Positions 53,248-62,554 of a stretch of 64,000 nt of DNA are shown one piece after another (within the stretch, counting starts at the first letter, position 1; each line of letters starts with the position of its first letter). This DNA comes from Ruegeria sp. PrR005. GTDB taxonomy: Bacteria; Pseudomonadota; Alphaproteobacteria; Rhodobacterales; Rhodobacteraceae. The notes under the pieces are model-generated. The model ran no database searches. It worked only from the letters and a program-made list of their open reading frames with translations, and had not been told where the DNA came from. The stretch spans positions 124,001 through 188,000 of the forward strand of contig NZ_JAAGOX010000055.1 of the NCBI RefSeq assembly GCF_010500245.1, read 5' to 3'. The position numbers were made by a program, and so were the translations under genes.

Positions 53248-53532
53248 ATGCAGGAAGTTGTCATCGTCAAATCAACGCCATTGGCTGGGAAATTCGCCGC
53301 GCTCGCCGAACTGATCGGGTCGCTGGTGGCCGAAACCCGCACCTTTCCTGGCTGTGTCAACGCATATTTATTGCTGTCCGCAGAACGAAATGAGCAGGTC
53401 GTCGTCCATATCTGGGAGAACCCCGATGCACTTGAGGCCTATCTGATCTGGCGCGCCGACCGGGGCGATTTTCTGAGAATCAACGAGTTCCTTGAGGTCG
53501 AACAGGATTTCGCCACCTACCAGCTTGCCTGA
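53248..53532 (+). CDS. Antibiotic biosynthesis monooxygenase (ABM) domain protein
   Basis: 94-residue single-domain protein of the ABM dimeric alpha-beta barrel type. The order of strands and helices fits: QEVVIVKSTPLAGKFAALAE, ETRTFPGCVNAYLLL, then QVVVHIWENPDALEAYLIWR and FLRINEFLEVEQDFATYQLA. ABM-domain proteins include quinol monooxygenases and haem-degrading enzymes, but many have no known substrate. GGGAG lies 7 nt before ATG 53248. It sits alone after acnA and is convergent with ccmG. Confidence 0.78.
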   Translation: MQEVVIVKSTPLAGKFAALAELIGSLVAETRTFPGCVNAYLLLSAERNEQVVVHIWENPDALEAYLIWRADRGDFLRINEFLEVEQDFATYQLA

Positions 53533-53538
53533 AACGCC

Positions 53539-54075
53539 CTACTCCGCCGATTTTTCAAGTGCCGGGCGGATGGCGCTGTCTATTACCCGCGCTGTGATCG
53601 GACCGGCAAAGCGCAACACGATGGTGCCGTCACCCTTGATGACATAGGTCTCGGGCACGCCGTAGACGCCCCAGTCGAGACCCGTCCGGCCCTGTTCGTC
53701 CCGGCCCAGGGCACGGAACGGATTGCCAAGCTCGTCAAGGAACCCTTGCGCGTTCTCTACCTTGTCCTTGTAGTTCACGCCATAGATCGGGATACCTTCG
53801 GCGGCGAGCTTTTCCAAACTGGGATGCTCGGCCCGGCATGGCGCGCACCAACTGGCCCAGAAATTGACCAGCTTGACCTCGCCATCGCGTAGTGTCGCGT
53901 CGTTGAACCCCGGCGCGCCCGGAAACTCGGTCATCGCAAGTGCCGGAGCCGGTTGCCCTTCACGCGCCGAAGGCAGGGACTGGGGATCGTCGCGAAACAT
54001 CCCAACCGCGGCCAGCAGCACAAACGCGCCAAAAATTAGCGGGGGCGCCAGCATCAGCGGTGAAACCTTAGCCAT
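53539..54075 (-). CDS. ccmG: Cytochrome c biogenesis thiol:disulfide oxidoreductase CcmG/DsbE
   Basis: Membrane-tethered periplasmic thioredoxin that reduces the apocytochrome c haem-binding Cys before haem attachment; 178 residues. An N-terminal anchor helix (about 8-26) is followed by the thioredoxin fold with WASWCAPC (Cys77 and Cys80), and the CcmG-specific GVYGVPETYVIKGDGTI near the C-terminus. It is the last gene of the ccm block; its start overlaps the ccmD stop by 8 bp. Confidence 0.93.
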   Translation of the reverse strand: MAKVSPLMLAPPLIFGAFVLLAAVGMFRDDPQSLPSAREGQPAPALAMTEFPGAPGFNDATLRDGEVKLVNFWASWCAPCRAEHPSLEKLAAEGIPIYGVNYKDKVENAQGFLDELGNPFRALGRDEQGRTGLDWGVYGVPETYVIKGDGTIVLRFAGPITARVIDSAIRPALEKSAE

Positions 54076-54226
54076 TGCGCGACATCCTCTGTTCGACCCG
54101 TTCCATTTCCGCCCGGACCTTGCGTCCCCGGCGAATGCTCAGCGCAACCAGCGCCACCAGCAGCACGATGGATGTGCCATAGGCGGACAGCACCGTGCCC
54201 GCGTATTTTCCAAGATCCGGAATCAT
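54068..54226 (-). CDS. ccmD: Haem exporter protein CcmD
   Basis: Tiny membrane protein of 52 residues that helps release haem-loaded CcmE from the CcmABC complex. One transmembrane helix (SIVLLVALVALSIRRGRKVR, about 19-38) is followed by a basic, charged C-terminus. The ATG at 54226 overlaps the ccmC stop (ATGA), and the stop overlaps the ccmG start, so it is translationally coupled to both. It is short enough to be missed by gene finders, but position and topology are exactly as expected. Confidence 0.88.
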   Translation of the reverse strand: MIPDLGKYAGTVLSAYGTSIVLLVALVALSIRRGRKVRAEMERVEQRMSRNG

Positions 54227-54996
54227 CCGTTTACCCTTTCCCGCGCCAACAGCGCCTTGATCCGGCGGGCGCGGATCTCGGTCCCCGTCCGGTAGAAGAC
54301 CAGCGCCACGAACAGCAGGAAGAAGCCCGCCATCGAAAGCAGCAGCGGATAGGCATAGACATTGCTGACCTTTTCAGTGGTATCGGTCCCGGCAACAGCG
54401 CCGGCACGCAGGACCGAGGCCCCCTGATGCAGCCCCTGGTTCCAGAAATAGACGGCATAGCGGCTGAGCACGGCAAACACCGAGCCGACAAGGCAAAGGA
54501 CCGAGGTCAGATCGGCTGCGGTATCGGGATCCTCGATGGCCTCCCACAGGGCCATGTATCCAAGGTAGAACAGGAACAGCACCAGAAACGAGGTCAGGCG
54601 CGGGTCCCATTCCCACCAGGTGCCCCACATCGGCTGGCCCCAGATCGCCCCGGTAACCAAAGCGATCAGGGTCATCACCGCTCCGATTGGCGCCGCCGCG
54701 CGCGAGGCCAGCGCGCTGACATGGTGCCGCCGGATCAGCCAGACCAGAGAGGTAATCAGCATCATGAACCAGGCACTGGTCGCCAGAAAGGCCGAGGGCA
54801 CGTGGATATAGATGATCTTGACCGTCGATCCCTGCCGGTAATCGTCGGGCGTGAAGAAGAAGCCCCAGACAAGCCCGCCAATCAGCGTGACAGCCGTGAG
54901 CAGCCATAGAACCGGCAGCACCCGCTCGGTGGTGGCCAGGAACTTGCGCGGGTTGGCATATTCCCAGAGCGCATTGAGTCTCGTTGATATCGACAT
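54223..54996 (-). CDS. ccmC: Haem exporter protein CcmC
   Basis: Six-helix inner-membrane haem-handling protein that loads haem onto CcmE; 257 residues. The tryptophan-rich haem-binding motif WGTWWEWDPRLTSFLVLFLF (about 121-140) is intact, and conserved His residues lie in the flanking loops (IYIHVPSAFLAT and YFWNQGLHQGAS). ATG at 54996. The ccmB stop is 45 bp upstream and the ccmD start overlaps its end. Confidence 0.95.
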   Translation of the reverse strand: MSISTRLNALWEYANPRKFLATTERVLPVLWLLTAVTLIGGLVWGFFFTPDDYRQGSTVKIIYIHVPSAFLATSAWFMMLITSLVWLIRRHHVSALASRAAAPIGAVMTLIALVTGAIWGQPMWGTWWEWDPRLTSFLVLFLFYLGYMALWEAIEDPDTAADLTSVLCLVGSVFAVLSRYAVYFWNQGLHQGASVLRAGAVAGTDTTEKVSNVYAYPLLLSMAGFFLLFVALVFYRTGTEIRARRIKALLARERVNG

Positions 54997-55041
54997 GGGC
55001 CCTATCTAGTCCGAAGCAGAGGCATTCTCAATTGACTTGCG

Positions 55042-55698
55042 TCAACGCAGATTGACGCGGAGCACCGCGGCGCTGGCAAAGGGCAAAAGCGCGATCACCG
55101 CGGCGCTGATCCCTGCCAGCATCATCAGCGGAGTTGCCACCGTCATGCCCTCGGCGCCACGGCGCGCGACCTCGGCCCCGTAGATCAAGGTTGGGACATA
55201 GAGCGGCAGCACGAGGAGCGACAACAGCAGTCCGCCGCGTTTCAGCCCAACGGTCAGCGCCGCGCCAAATGTGCCGATGACGCTGAGCGCCGGGGTACCA
55301 AGGGCGAGCGAGATCACCATCCACAAGAAACCCGGCCCGGGCAGGTTCAGCAGCACGCCCAGCACCGGCGCGGCCAGCACAAGGGGCAAGCCGGTCGCCA
55401 GCCAATGCGCCAGCGCCTTGATCGTGACCACCGATTCCAGCGGTAGAGGCGCCGTCGCCAACAGGTCGAGTGTGCCGTCCTCCCAGTCGAGCGCCAGCAG
55501 ACGGTCGAGTGACAGGAGGCAAGCCAGCAAGGCCCCCAGCCACAACACCCCCGGCGCGATGGTACCAAGCAGCGCCGATTGCGGCCCGACAGAGAAGGGC
55601 ACAAGAACCGTCACGATCAGAAAGAAGGCAAGGCCCAGCCCGAACCCGCCACCGGCGCGCAGCGCCAGCACAAGGTCGCGTTTCAACAGAGCGATCAC
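55042..55698 (-). CDS. ccmB: Haem exporter protein CcmB
   Basis: Six-helix membrane subunit of the CcmAB ABC complex needed to release CcmE-bound haem; 218 residues. The conserved N-terminus [33 protein letters not shown] and [13 protein letters not shown] motifs are present. The start codon is GTG at 55698, which overlaps the ccmA stop (GTGA), indicating translational coupling. It ends 45 bp before ccmC. Confidence 0.94.
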   Translation of the reverse strand: MIALLKRDLVLALRAGGGFGLGLAFFLIVTVLVPFSVGPQSALLGTIAPGVLWLGALLACLLSLDRLLALDWEDGTLDLLATAPLPLESVVTIKALAHWLATGLPLVLAAPVLGVLLNLPGPGFLWMVISLALGTPALSVIGTFGAALTVGLKRGGLLLSLLVLPLYVPTLIYGAEVARRGAEGMTVATPLMMLAGISAAVIALLPFASAAVLRVNLR

Positions 55699-56309
55699 AG
55701 GAAACCTCCATCGAAATCGCTGTCCAGAACCGGCTTGGCCTTGTAAGGCCCCACGTCCAGGATGGTACCGTCAAGCCCAAGGTCGATATGGGTGGCGATC
55801 AAGGCCGACCCGCCCTGGGCCAGGTGGGTCCGCACCGCGCCGGCAAACATTGCAACCGCCTCGCGATCAAGCGATACGGTGGGTTCATCCAGCATCCAGA
55901 TCGGCCGTCCGGTGACGAGAAGCCGCGACAGGCCCAGGCGGCGTTTTTGCCCGGCTGACAGGTTTCCCGCATGGCGGTCGGCCAGATCGCCCAGGCGAAA
56001 GGCCTCCAGGGCCGGACCGATGTCGCGCCCGCCAAATACAGAGGCCCAGAATGTCAGGTTCTCGGTCACGCTAAGCGTTGGTTTCAGCCCGTCGGAATGC
56101 CCGGCATAGGCGATCCGGTCCTCTGCCCCGTCGATGCGACCCGCCAGCGGCTGTTGCAGGCCCGCCAGAGTGCGCAACAGGGTTGTCTTTCCCGCACCGT
56201 TTGGACCGCGCAGAATCAAAGCCTGGCCCGGCTCGAGCGTGAAGGTGAGCCCCTCGAGCACGGGGATGCCGCCGCGGGCAATAGCAAGATCGGTGACGGT
56301 AAGTGTCAT
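55695..56309 (-). CDS. ccmA: Haem exporter ATP-binding protein CcmA
   Basis: ATPase of the CcmAB complex for cytochrome c maturation; 204 residues, short as usual for CcmA. Walker A is [12 protein letters not shown], the signature is [16 protein letters not shown], and Walker B with D-loop is [12 protein letters not shown]. The H-loop is [12 protein letters not shown] 56309. It begins 142 bp after the Mth938-like gene on the same strand and is followed at once by ccmB. Confidence 0.95.
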   Translation of the reverse strand: MTLTVTDLAIARGGIPVLEGLTFTLEPGQALILRGPNGAGKTTLLRTLAGLQQPLAGRIDGAEDRIAYAGHSDGLKPTLSVTENLTFWASVFGGRDIGPALEAFRLGDLADRHAGNLSAGQKRRLGLSRLLVTGRPIWMLDEPTVSLDREAVAMFAGAVRTHLAQGGSALIATHIDLGLDGTILDVGPYKAKPVLDSDFDGGFL

Positions 56310-56451
56310 GTCTTCCGCTTATCTCATTGGTGCCGGGGGCAAAAGGCTGGAAATGACGTATCCACCGCCAGAGCCCCGCCAGCAGGCACAGCCAAGGGGC
56401 CAGCCCCTCGCGCTCCCCGGAGTATTTCTAGCGAAATGAAGTGAAGCGCGC

Positions 56452-56805
56452 TCAGACAGGCAAAACTGCCAACGCGATCCGGCGGCCTTCGGACAGGAGC
56501 ACGTTATAGGTGCGGCAGGCGGAGGGCGAACTCATCACCTCGACACCAATTTCTTGCCCTTCCAGCGCCGCACGCAGCGCAGACGGGATATGCGCAACCT
56601 CGGCGCCCGTGCCGATGAACAGTACGTCCACCCGGCCCGCGAGCGCCAGCAAAGGCGCCGCATCCTCGTATCCGCCCCAGGCGGAGGTTCCTTCCGCGCC
56701 AGTCAGCACAGCACCCTGCCGCACAACGCCGCCAATCCGAAAGAAACCCGGGCCATAACCGTCGACCGGCTGCGCGTCGCTGTAGTTCATTTCGGTCAAG
56801 CGCAT
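56452..56805 (-). CDS. Mth938-like (NDUFAF3 family) protein
   Basis: 117-residue protein of the Mth938/DUF498 fold, related to the mitochondrial complex I assembly factor NDUFAF3. GYGPGFFRIGGVVRQGAVLT, DVLFIGTGAEVAHIPSALRA and GIGVEVMSSPSACRTYNVLL mark the family. The start is ATG 56805 with GGAG 6 nt upstream (inside the end of the preceding gene); an in-frame GTG at 56820 is less likely. The stop of the permease gene is one base before this ATG, so the pair is translationally coupled. A homologue next to secDF is common in alphaproteobacteria. Confidence 0.85.
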   Translation of the reverse strand: MRLTEMNYSDAQPVDGYGPGFFRIGGVVRQGAVLTGAEGTSAWGGYEDAAPLLALAGRVDVLFIGTGAEVAHIPSALRAALEGQEIGVEVMSSPSACRTYNVLLSEGRRIALAVLPV

Positions 56806-56806
56806 T

Positions 56807-57562
56807 TCATTCTCCTGCACTCCAGAAGGGCAGCCCCGACAGAGCCGCGCCCAGGATCAACCCGTAGGCCGCCAGCCGGTAGGCCCGCTCGTACCCGGGT
56901 ACGAATAGCGCCGCGCCGGACACAGTGCCAAGCATATTCGGCACGATCAACATCAGACCGGTCACCAGAAAGCCCGGATCGAGCCGCCCGGCCAGCCCCA
57001 TCATCGCAAGAACCATCCAGTCATAGCCAAACAAATAGAACGTGATATTGGCCCGGATCGACGTGGCAGGCTTTGGGCTGGCCATGTAGACAAAGATCAC
57101 AGGTGGTCCAGGAACGCCCACCACGCCCCCGAGAAAGCCGGATGCTGCGCCTGTCACGGCAACCGCGCGTGGGGGCAGCGCCCCGGCATAGCGCCAGCCC
57201 AGGACAAGACCGGTGAGCATGATCAGGGAGGCACCGGACACCAGATAGCGGAAGTCCTGCGAATCCAGCAGGAACAGGGCATAGAGCCCCAGCGGCAATG
57301 CGACAACCGCCCCCCCCAGCAGACGGGCAAGATCGCCTTTGTCCACGTGGCGGGCAGCGCGTGGCAGCATCGGCAAGGGGCCCACGATGTCCATCAGCAC
57401 CAAGACCGTGATCGCCTGTACGGGTGACAGAACCATACCGGCGAAGGGCAAGAAGATCAGCGCGGTCCCAAAACCGGCAAACCCCCGGACCAGCCCGGCA
57501 AGATATGCCGCGCCGACCAGTATCCACATTTCAGAAAGCGGCAAGCCCGATCCGAATACCAT
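56807..57562 (-). CDS. TauE/SafE family sulfite exporter-like permease
   Basis: Inner-membrane permease of 251 residues with about eight helices. Two copies of the family glycine-rich motif are seen: LAGLVRGFAGFGTALIFLPF and GAASGFLGGVVGVPGPPVIF. Members export sulfite, sulfoacetate or related organosulfur anions; specificity is not predictable. ATG 57562 has AAGGG 8 nt upstream (a GTG at 57589 is the alternative). It lies between secF and the Mth938-like gene, where most relatives have no such gene, and is co-directional with both. Confidence 0.86.
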   Translation of the reverse strand: MVFGSGLPLSEMWILVGAAYLAGLVRGFAGFGTALIFLPFAGMVLSPVQAITVLVLMDIVGPLPMLPRAARHVDKGDLARLLGGAVVALPLGLYALFLLDSQDFRYLVSGASLIMLTGLVLGWRYAGALPPRAVAVTGAASGFLGGVVGVPGPPVIFVYMASPKPATSIRANITFYLFGYDWMVLAMMGLAGRLDPGFLVTGLMLIVPNMLGTVSGAALFVPGYERAYRLAAYGLILGAALSGLPFWSAGE

Positions 57563-57630
57563 GACAGCCACCCTTACCTGTTCCGCCACCGGACCTTAGT
57601 GCCAGCGGCGGCGCAGGTATGACGCCAGCA

Positions 57631-58599
57631 TCAGGCGTCGATATCGGCGAACTGGTTGCCGGTGGTGTTCGTCGGTTTCGACCAGTCGCGCTTGACTCCC
57701 AGCCAAAGCAGGATGGTCGACGCCACGAAAATCGACGAATAGGTACCGACAATAATCCCCCAGATCATTGCAAACACGAAACCGCGGATCACATCACCGC
57801 CCAGCACGTACAGCGAGATCAGCGCGAGAAGTGTCGTCAGCGAGGTCATCAACGTCCTGCTGAGGGTTTCGTTGATCGACAGATTCAACAGGTCCTTCAG
57901 CTCCATCTTCTTGTATTTGCGCAGGTTTTCCCGAACCCGATCAAACACGACCACCGTATCGTTCAGCGAATAGCCGACAATGGTCAGAAGCGCCGCAATG
58001 ATGGCCAGATCGAAACGGATCTGAAGCTCGGAAAAGACACCGATTGTCAGGACCACGTCATGAATGAGCGCAGCAACCGCCCCCACGGCGAATTGCCATT
58101 CGAACCGCAGCCAGATGTAGACGAGAACCGACAGAATCGCCAGGGAGACAGCCAGAACCGCCGTCTGGATCAGTTCGCCCGATACCTTCGGGCCAACCGA
58201 TTCCACCGACACGAATTCGATATCCGGGGTCGTGGCGGCCAGTGCCGCCTCGACAGCGGCAATAGTCTCGGCGCTGACCGCCTCGGCCTCGTCCTGGGCC
58301 TGAATGCGGATCATCGCCACGTTTTCATCCGGGCCAAAGGTCGGGTCGAAAATCTCAGTGATGGTAACGTCACCCAAACCAAGCGGTGCGATAGCGTCGC
58401 GATAAACGCCCACGTCGATGGCTTGGGTGCTTTGCGTGCGGATCGTTGTGCCACCGCGAAAGTCGATGCCGAAGTTCAGTCCTTGCAGGGCAAAGGACGC
58501 AAACCCGATCACCACCATCAGGGCCGAGATGCCCAGCCACAGCTTCCAGCGGCCGAAAAAGTCGAACGAGGTTTCGTCCGGGACGAGTTTCAAGCGCAT
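57631..58599 (-). CDS. secF: Protein translocase subunit SecF
   Basis: Part of SecDF-YajC, which uses the proton gradient to drive late protein export; 322 residues. One N-terminal helix (about 17-35), a periplasmic P1-like loop, then five helices are predicted. GIDFRGGTTIRTQS, the helix-4 region VGYSLNDTVVVFDRVRENLR and INETLSRTLMTSLTTLLALI are diagnostic. It begins 1 bp after the secD stop. Confidence 0.96.
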   Translation of the reverse strand: MRLKLVPDETSFDFFGRWKLWLGISALMVVIGFASFALQGLNFGIDFRGGTTIRTQSTQAIDVGVYRDAIAPLGLGDVTITEIFDPTFGPDENVAMIRIQAQDEAEAVSAETIAAVEAALAATTPDIEFVSVESVGPKVSGELIQTAVLAVSLAILSVLVYIWLRFEWQFAVGAVAALIHDVVLTIGVFSELQIRFDLAIIAALLTIVGYSLNDTVVVFDRVRENLRKYKKMELKDLLNLSINETLSRTLMTSLTTLLALISLYVLGGDVIRGFVFAMIWGIIVGTYSSIFVASTILLWLGVKRDWSKPTNTTGNQFADIDA

Positions 58600-58600
58600 G

Positions 58601-60262
58601 TCAGACCTCGATCGTCTTGGGGCGGCGACGTTCGAACCACATCACCACCAACAGGCGGGTGACGAAAATCGCGGTAAAAACCGAGGTCAGGATCCCCAGA
58701 CCAAGGGTAATGGCAAAGCCGCGCACAGGGCCGGAGCCCATTGCGAAAAGGATCACGGCGGTGATGAACGTGGTGATGTTGGCATCCAGAATGGCGCTTA
58801 GTGCCTTTTCATAACCCAGTTCGATGGCGCGTGCCGGGCCTTTGGCGGTTTTCAGCTCTTCCCGGATACGTTCAAAGATCAGAACGTTGGCATCGACTGC
58901 CATACCGACGGTCAGAACGATACCGGCAATCCCTGGCAGCGTCAGTGTCCCGCCAATCACGCTGAGAAGGCCAAAGATCAACCCGACGTTTATGATCAGC
59001 GCCACATTCGCAAAGATCCCGAAGAGACCGTAACTGGCCCACATAAAGCCCAGAACCGCGACAAAGGCGACAACCGTGGCGACCTTGCCCGCGTCGATGC
59101 TGTCCTGTCCCAGTTCCGGCCCGATTGTACGCTCTTCCAGAAACTCAAGACCCGCCGGCAGAGCCCCGGCGCGCAAAAGGACAGCAAGGTTGGTGCTTTC
59201 CTCGACCGTGAAGTTGCCGGTGATGATACCCGAACCACCGGGGATGTGGGATTGGATGACGGGAGCGCTGATAACTTCGTTATCCAACACGATGGCAAAG
59301 GGCGCCCCGATATTGTCCCGAGTATAGTCGCCGAACTTGCGCGCACCCGACGTGTTGAAGCGGAAGTTCACCGCCGGCCGGCCATTCTGGTCAAAGGCGG
59401 GCTGTGCGTCTACCAATTCTTCGCCGGTGACCACCGGAGCCGCTTCGACGGTGTAGAAGACACCTTGCTGGTCCAGGGCCGGGATGACCTTTTGCCCGAC
59501 TTCAGCGCGCGCCTCGGCATCCGTGCCGCGCGACACCACGGGATTGAAGGTCAGCTGCGCCGTAGTGCCGATGATTTCCTTCAGTTCACCGGCGCTGCCG
59601 ATACCCGGCACCTGGATCAGAATCCGGTCCGCCCCTTGACGTTGAATGGTCGGTTCCCGTGTGCCCACCTCGTCGATACGGCGGCGCACGATTTCCAGCG
59701 CCTGTCGGACTGTCCGGTCGTCTGTGGCCAGCTTCTCGGCTTCGCTCAGGGTCACGACGATCTCGTCGCCTGTACCGCGCACCTCGATATCGTTTGATCC
59801 GGCCCCTGTCAGTGTCTGGATCGGGCGGCCCAAACCGCGAACCACTTCCAGAGCGCGCGCCATGCCTTCGGGCTTGCTGATCTTGATCCGAATCTCGTCT
59901 CCTGGGGACGGCTGCTTGCGAATTGTACCAACCGTGTCCCGTTCGCCGCGCAGCGCGTTGCGGATTTCGGGCCACATGGCATCCATGCGGGCCTCATAGA
60001 CATCCGCCACCTGCACTTCGGCCAGCAGATGAGCGCCGCCGCGCAGGTCCAGACCAAGGTTGACCAGCGAAGACGGCATCCAGGACGGCCACTGCCCTGC
60101 CGCCTCGGTCAGCTCGGCGGTTTCGCCCTGAACCTCGATCGCCGCACGGGCGTCATTGCTTTGTTCGACGCGGGTGTAGAACGCGTTCGGCAGGGCCAGC
60201 AGCAGACCGGCCACACAGACCAGCAGAACCAGCACCCTCTTCCAGGAATCAATTTGCAGCAT
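58601..60262 (-). CDS. secD: Protein translocase subunit SecD
   Basis: Large partner of SecF, 553 residues. One N-terminal helix is followed by a long periplasmic domain (about 30-375) with LGLDLRGGAHLLAEV, and by five C-terminal helices with GMAVDANVLIFERIREELKT, the proton-path Asp region of SecD. AIELGYEKALSAILDANITT is also conserved. It starts 33 bp after the yajC stop and runs into secF, giving the standard yajC-secD-secF order. Confidence 0.96.
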   Translation of the reverse strand: MLQIDSWKRVLVLLVCVAGLLLALPNAFYTRVEQSNDARAAIEVQGETAELTEAAGQWPSWMPSSLVNLGLDLRGGAHLLAEVQVADVYEARMDAMWPEIRNALRGERDTVGTIRKQPSPGDEIRIKISKPEGMARALEVVRGLGRPIQTLTGAGSNDIEVRGTGDEIVVTLSEAEKLATDDRTVRQALEIVRRRIDEVGTREPTIQRQGADRILIQVPGIGSAGELKEIIGTTAQLTFNPVVSRGTDAEARAEVGQKVIPALDQQGVFYTVEAAPVVTGEELVDAQPAFDQNGRPAVNFRFNTSGARKFGDYTRDNIGAPFAIVLDNEVISAPVIQSHIPGGSGIITGNFTVEESTNLAVLLRAGALPAGLEFLEERTIGPELGQDSIDAGKVATVVAFVAVLGFMWASYGLFGIFANVALIINVGLIFGLLSVIGGTLTLPGIAGIVLTVGMAVDANVLIFERIREELKTAKGPARAIELGYEKALSAILDANITTFITAVILFAMGSGPVRGFAITLGLGILTSVFTAIFVTRLLVVMWFERRRPKTIEV

Positions 60263-60295
60263 TACCCTGCCTTTTCAGGAGGTTGAGGCGATAGT

Positions 60296-60580
60296 TCACT
60301 TTGCCGGTTCGGTCTTGTTCAGAACCTGGGCAATGGTCGCCTTGACGACACGCACTTTCACGCCCTCGGCAATCTCGACTTCAAGCTCGCCATCGTCCTT
60401 GACCTTGACGACCTTGCCGACAAGACCGCCTTGGGTGATCACTTGATCGCCGCGACGCAGCGCAGCCACCATCGCCTGATGTTCCTTGACCTTCTTTTGC
60501 TGCGGACGGATCAGCAGGAAATACATGATCGCAAAGATCAGGATAAGCGGGAGAAACTGGGCGATTGCGCCACCTTCCAT
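60296..60580 (-). CDS. yajC: Preprotein translocase accessory subunit YajC
   Basis: Small single-helix protein of 94 residues associated with SecDF. The helix and conserved junction LILIFAIMYFLLIRPQQKKV are seen at about residues 13-32, followed by GDQVITQGGLVGKV and a short beta-rich cytoplasmic part. It is the first gene of the sec block on the minus strand and is divergent from the mscS-type gene. Confidence 0.95.
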   Translation of the reverse strand: MEGGAIAQFLPLILIFAIMYFLLIRPQQKKVKEHQAMVAALRRGDQVITQGGLVGKVVKVKDDGELEVEIAEGVKVRVVKATIAQVLNKTEPAK

Positions 60581-60757
60581 GGGAGAATCCTTTGTGCTGG
60601 CTGGCGGGAGAGCCCCGCAGATTTCGCCGGGAACCTATGCGCAGAACCGTTCCTTTGCAAGTCGAGCACAAAAGCAGGTTTCTTTGCGCATTTTCCCTTC
60701 TGGTCAGGTTTCAATCCACAGGTATAGTCGGTTCGACAGCTGAGGGGAAATCCAGCC

Positions 60758-62392
60758 ATGATCCGCCTGTTGGTGATAGCGGTACTTGTTGTTCAGACAC
60801 TCTGTTTATCGGTGGCATCGGCACAGGAGACAGCGACATCGGCGCCAATGTCGTCGGGTGTGTTTCAGGCCCCTGTCATCCTGGACGGGTCCGAGCTTTT
60901 CCTTTTGCGCGGCGTCAGCGGCATGCCCGCCGAACGGCGCGCGCTGGAGGTACATGAACGGCTTGTTCAGGTTGCCACGGCCTCTAACAGCAATACCGTC
61001 AACATCCAGAAACGAGAAGAACGCTTTGGTTTCGTCATCTTGGCGGATGGCGTTGAGATCCTGACGGTCACACAAGCCGACGCCGCACTGGAAAAGATCG
61101 ACCTAGCGTTGCTGGCCGACGTGCATGCCAAGGTCATTAAAGAGGCGATCTTGTCCTACAGGTCGGAACGATCCGACAAGGCCCGGATCGAGGGCGCGAT
61201 CTATGCCCTGGGCTGGACATTGGCCTTTGCGCTCTTCACCTTCCTGGGCTTCCTTCTCCGCAGGTTCCTCAACACCCGGATCACAAGACTGGTCCACAGA
61301 AACCTAGCCGAGGTTGAGTCCGCCACCCGGGCCCATGTTCGCGCCGATGCCATCGCCGCGCTGATCCGGTTCGGGATCAACTTCGTCCTGTTGTCGATCT
61401 TCTTCCTGGGCGTCTACTACTACCTGTCGTTCATTCTTCTGGCTTTTGCCGAGACGCGTTACGTGGCTCAGCTTCTGCTGACCTATGTCACCCGGCCGGT
61501 TCTGAACATCGTCCTTGGTTTCTTCAACTACCTTCCCAATCTCGTCACGCTGCTGATCATCGCGGCTGTCACGCAATACATCATCCGTGGCCTGCGGATC
61601 TTCTTCGAGGCGGTCGAAGCGGGCAGTTTCGAAATCGGCAACTTCGAACGGCATTGGGTCATTCCCACATTCAACATCGTCCGGGCCATTCTGATCCTGA
61701 TCGCTCTGGTGTTTGCCTTTCCCTATATCCCCGGATCGGAATCGGCTGCCTTTCAGGGGCTGACCATTCTTGTCGGGGCGATGCTGTCGCTCGGCTCGAA
61801 CTCGGTCATGAACAATCTGATTTCGGGACTCTTCGTGATTTATCGCCGGTCCACGTCGATCGGAGACCGCATCAAGATCGGCGAGCACCTGGGCGATGTG
61901 GTCGAAATCAAGATGATGGAAACGCATCTGCGCTCGATCAAGAACGAGCTGATCTCGATTCCGAACGCACAGCTGCTGAATTCCGAAGTCGTCAACTATT
62001 CCAAACATGCCGACGCCAACGGCCTTCTGGTTCATACGACTGTGGGCATCGGTTACGAGGAGCCCACCGAAAAGGTCGAGGCCATGCTGATCGAGGCGGC
62101 AAGACGTACCAATGGCCTAAAGAACCGTCCTGCCCCCTTCGTGCTCTGGGCGGCGCTCGCGGACTATGCCGTCAATTATCAGATCAACGCCTACACGACC
62201 CAAGGTGCGATCATTCCTCGGATAAAATCCGATCTTCATCGCAACATACTTGATGTGTTTACGGAAAACGGCGTCCAGATCATGACCCCGTCCTATGTCG
62301 CCGACCCGCCTGATGCCAAGGTCGCGACGGCGCCCTGGGATGGCAAGCTGGCCCATCAGGACAGCGGTGAAAAAGAACACTCCAAGGCCTAG
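60758..62392 (+). CDS. MscS family mechanosensitive ion channel (extended)
   Basis: 544-residue channel protein that would release solutes on hypo-osmotic stress. A Sec signal or first helix (about 1-22) and a periplasmic domain precede several membrane helices (about 150-175, 200-235, 245-275, 305-325). The pore-lining helix and MscS beta domain follow: VGAMLSLGSNSVMNNLISGL, then YRRSTSIGDRIKIGEHLGDV, and the C-terminal alpha-beta domain ends near residue 510. GAGGGG lies 9 nt before ATG 60758. The large N-terminal part resembles MscS-like proteins of unknown specificity and not the short MscS. Confidence 0.9.
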   Translation: MIRLLVIAVLVVQTLCLSVASAQETATSAPMSSGVFQAPVILDGSELFLLRGVSGMPAERRALEVHERLVQVATASNSNTVNIQKREERFGFVILADGVEILTVTQADAALEKIDLALLADVHAKVIKEAILSYRSERSDKARIEGAIYALGWTLAFALFTFLGFLLRRFLNTRITRLVHRNLAEVESATRAHVRADAIAALIRFGINFVLLSIFFLGVYYYLSFILLAFAETRYVAQLLLTYVTRPVLNIVLGFFNYLPNLVTLLIIAAVTQYIIRGLRIFFEAVEAGSFEIGNFERHWVIPTFNIVRAILILIALVFAFPYIPGSESAAFQGLTILVGAMLSLGSNSVMNNLISGLFVIYRRSTSIGDRIKIGEHLGDVVEIKMMETHLRSIKNELISIPNAQLLNSEVVNYSKHADANGLLVHTTVGIGYEEPTEKVEAMLIEAARRTNGLKNRPAPFVLWAALADYAVNYQINAYTTQGAIIPRIKSDLHRNILDVFTENGVQIMTPSYVADPPDAKVATAPWDGKLAHQDSGEKEHSKA

Positions 62393-62554
62393 CGGACGGT
62401 CACGGTGCAGCACGACGAAATGCACGGATTTCCGTTGCGTTGCGACGCGAATCAGTGCCTTGATTTTCTGGCGCAAACCGCTGTGCGCAACGAAAATACT
62501 TTGGTGTTCCAGACCGGGAGGCGGCCCGGCCAATCTGCTAGAAGGAACAGGCGC

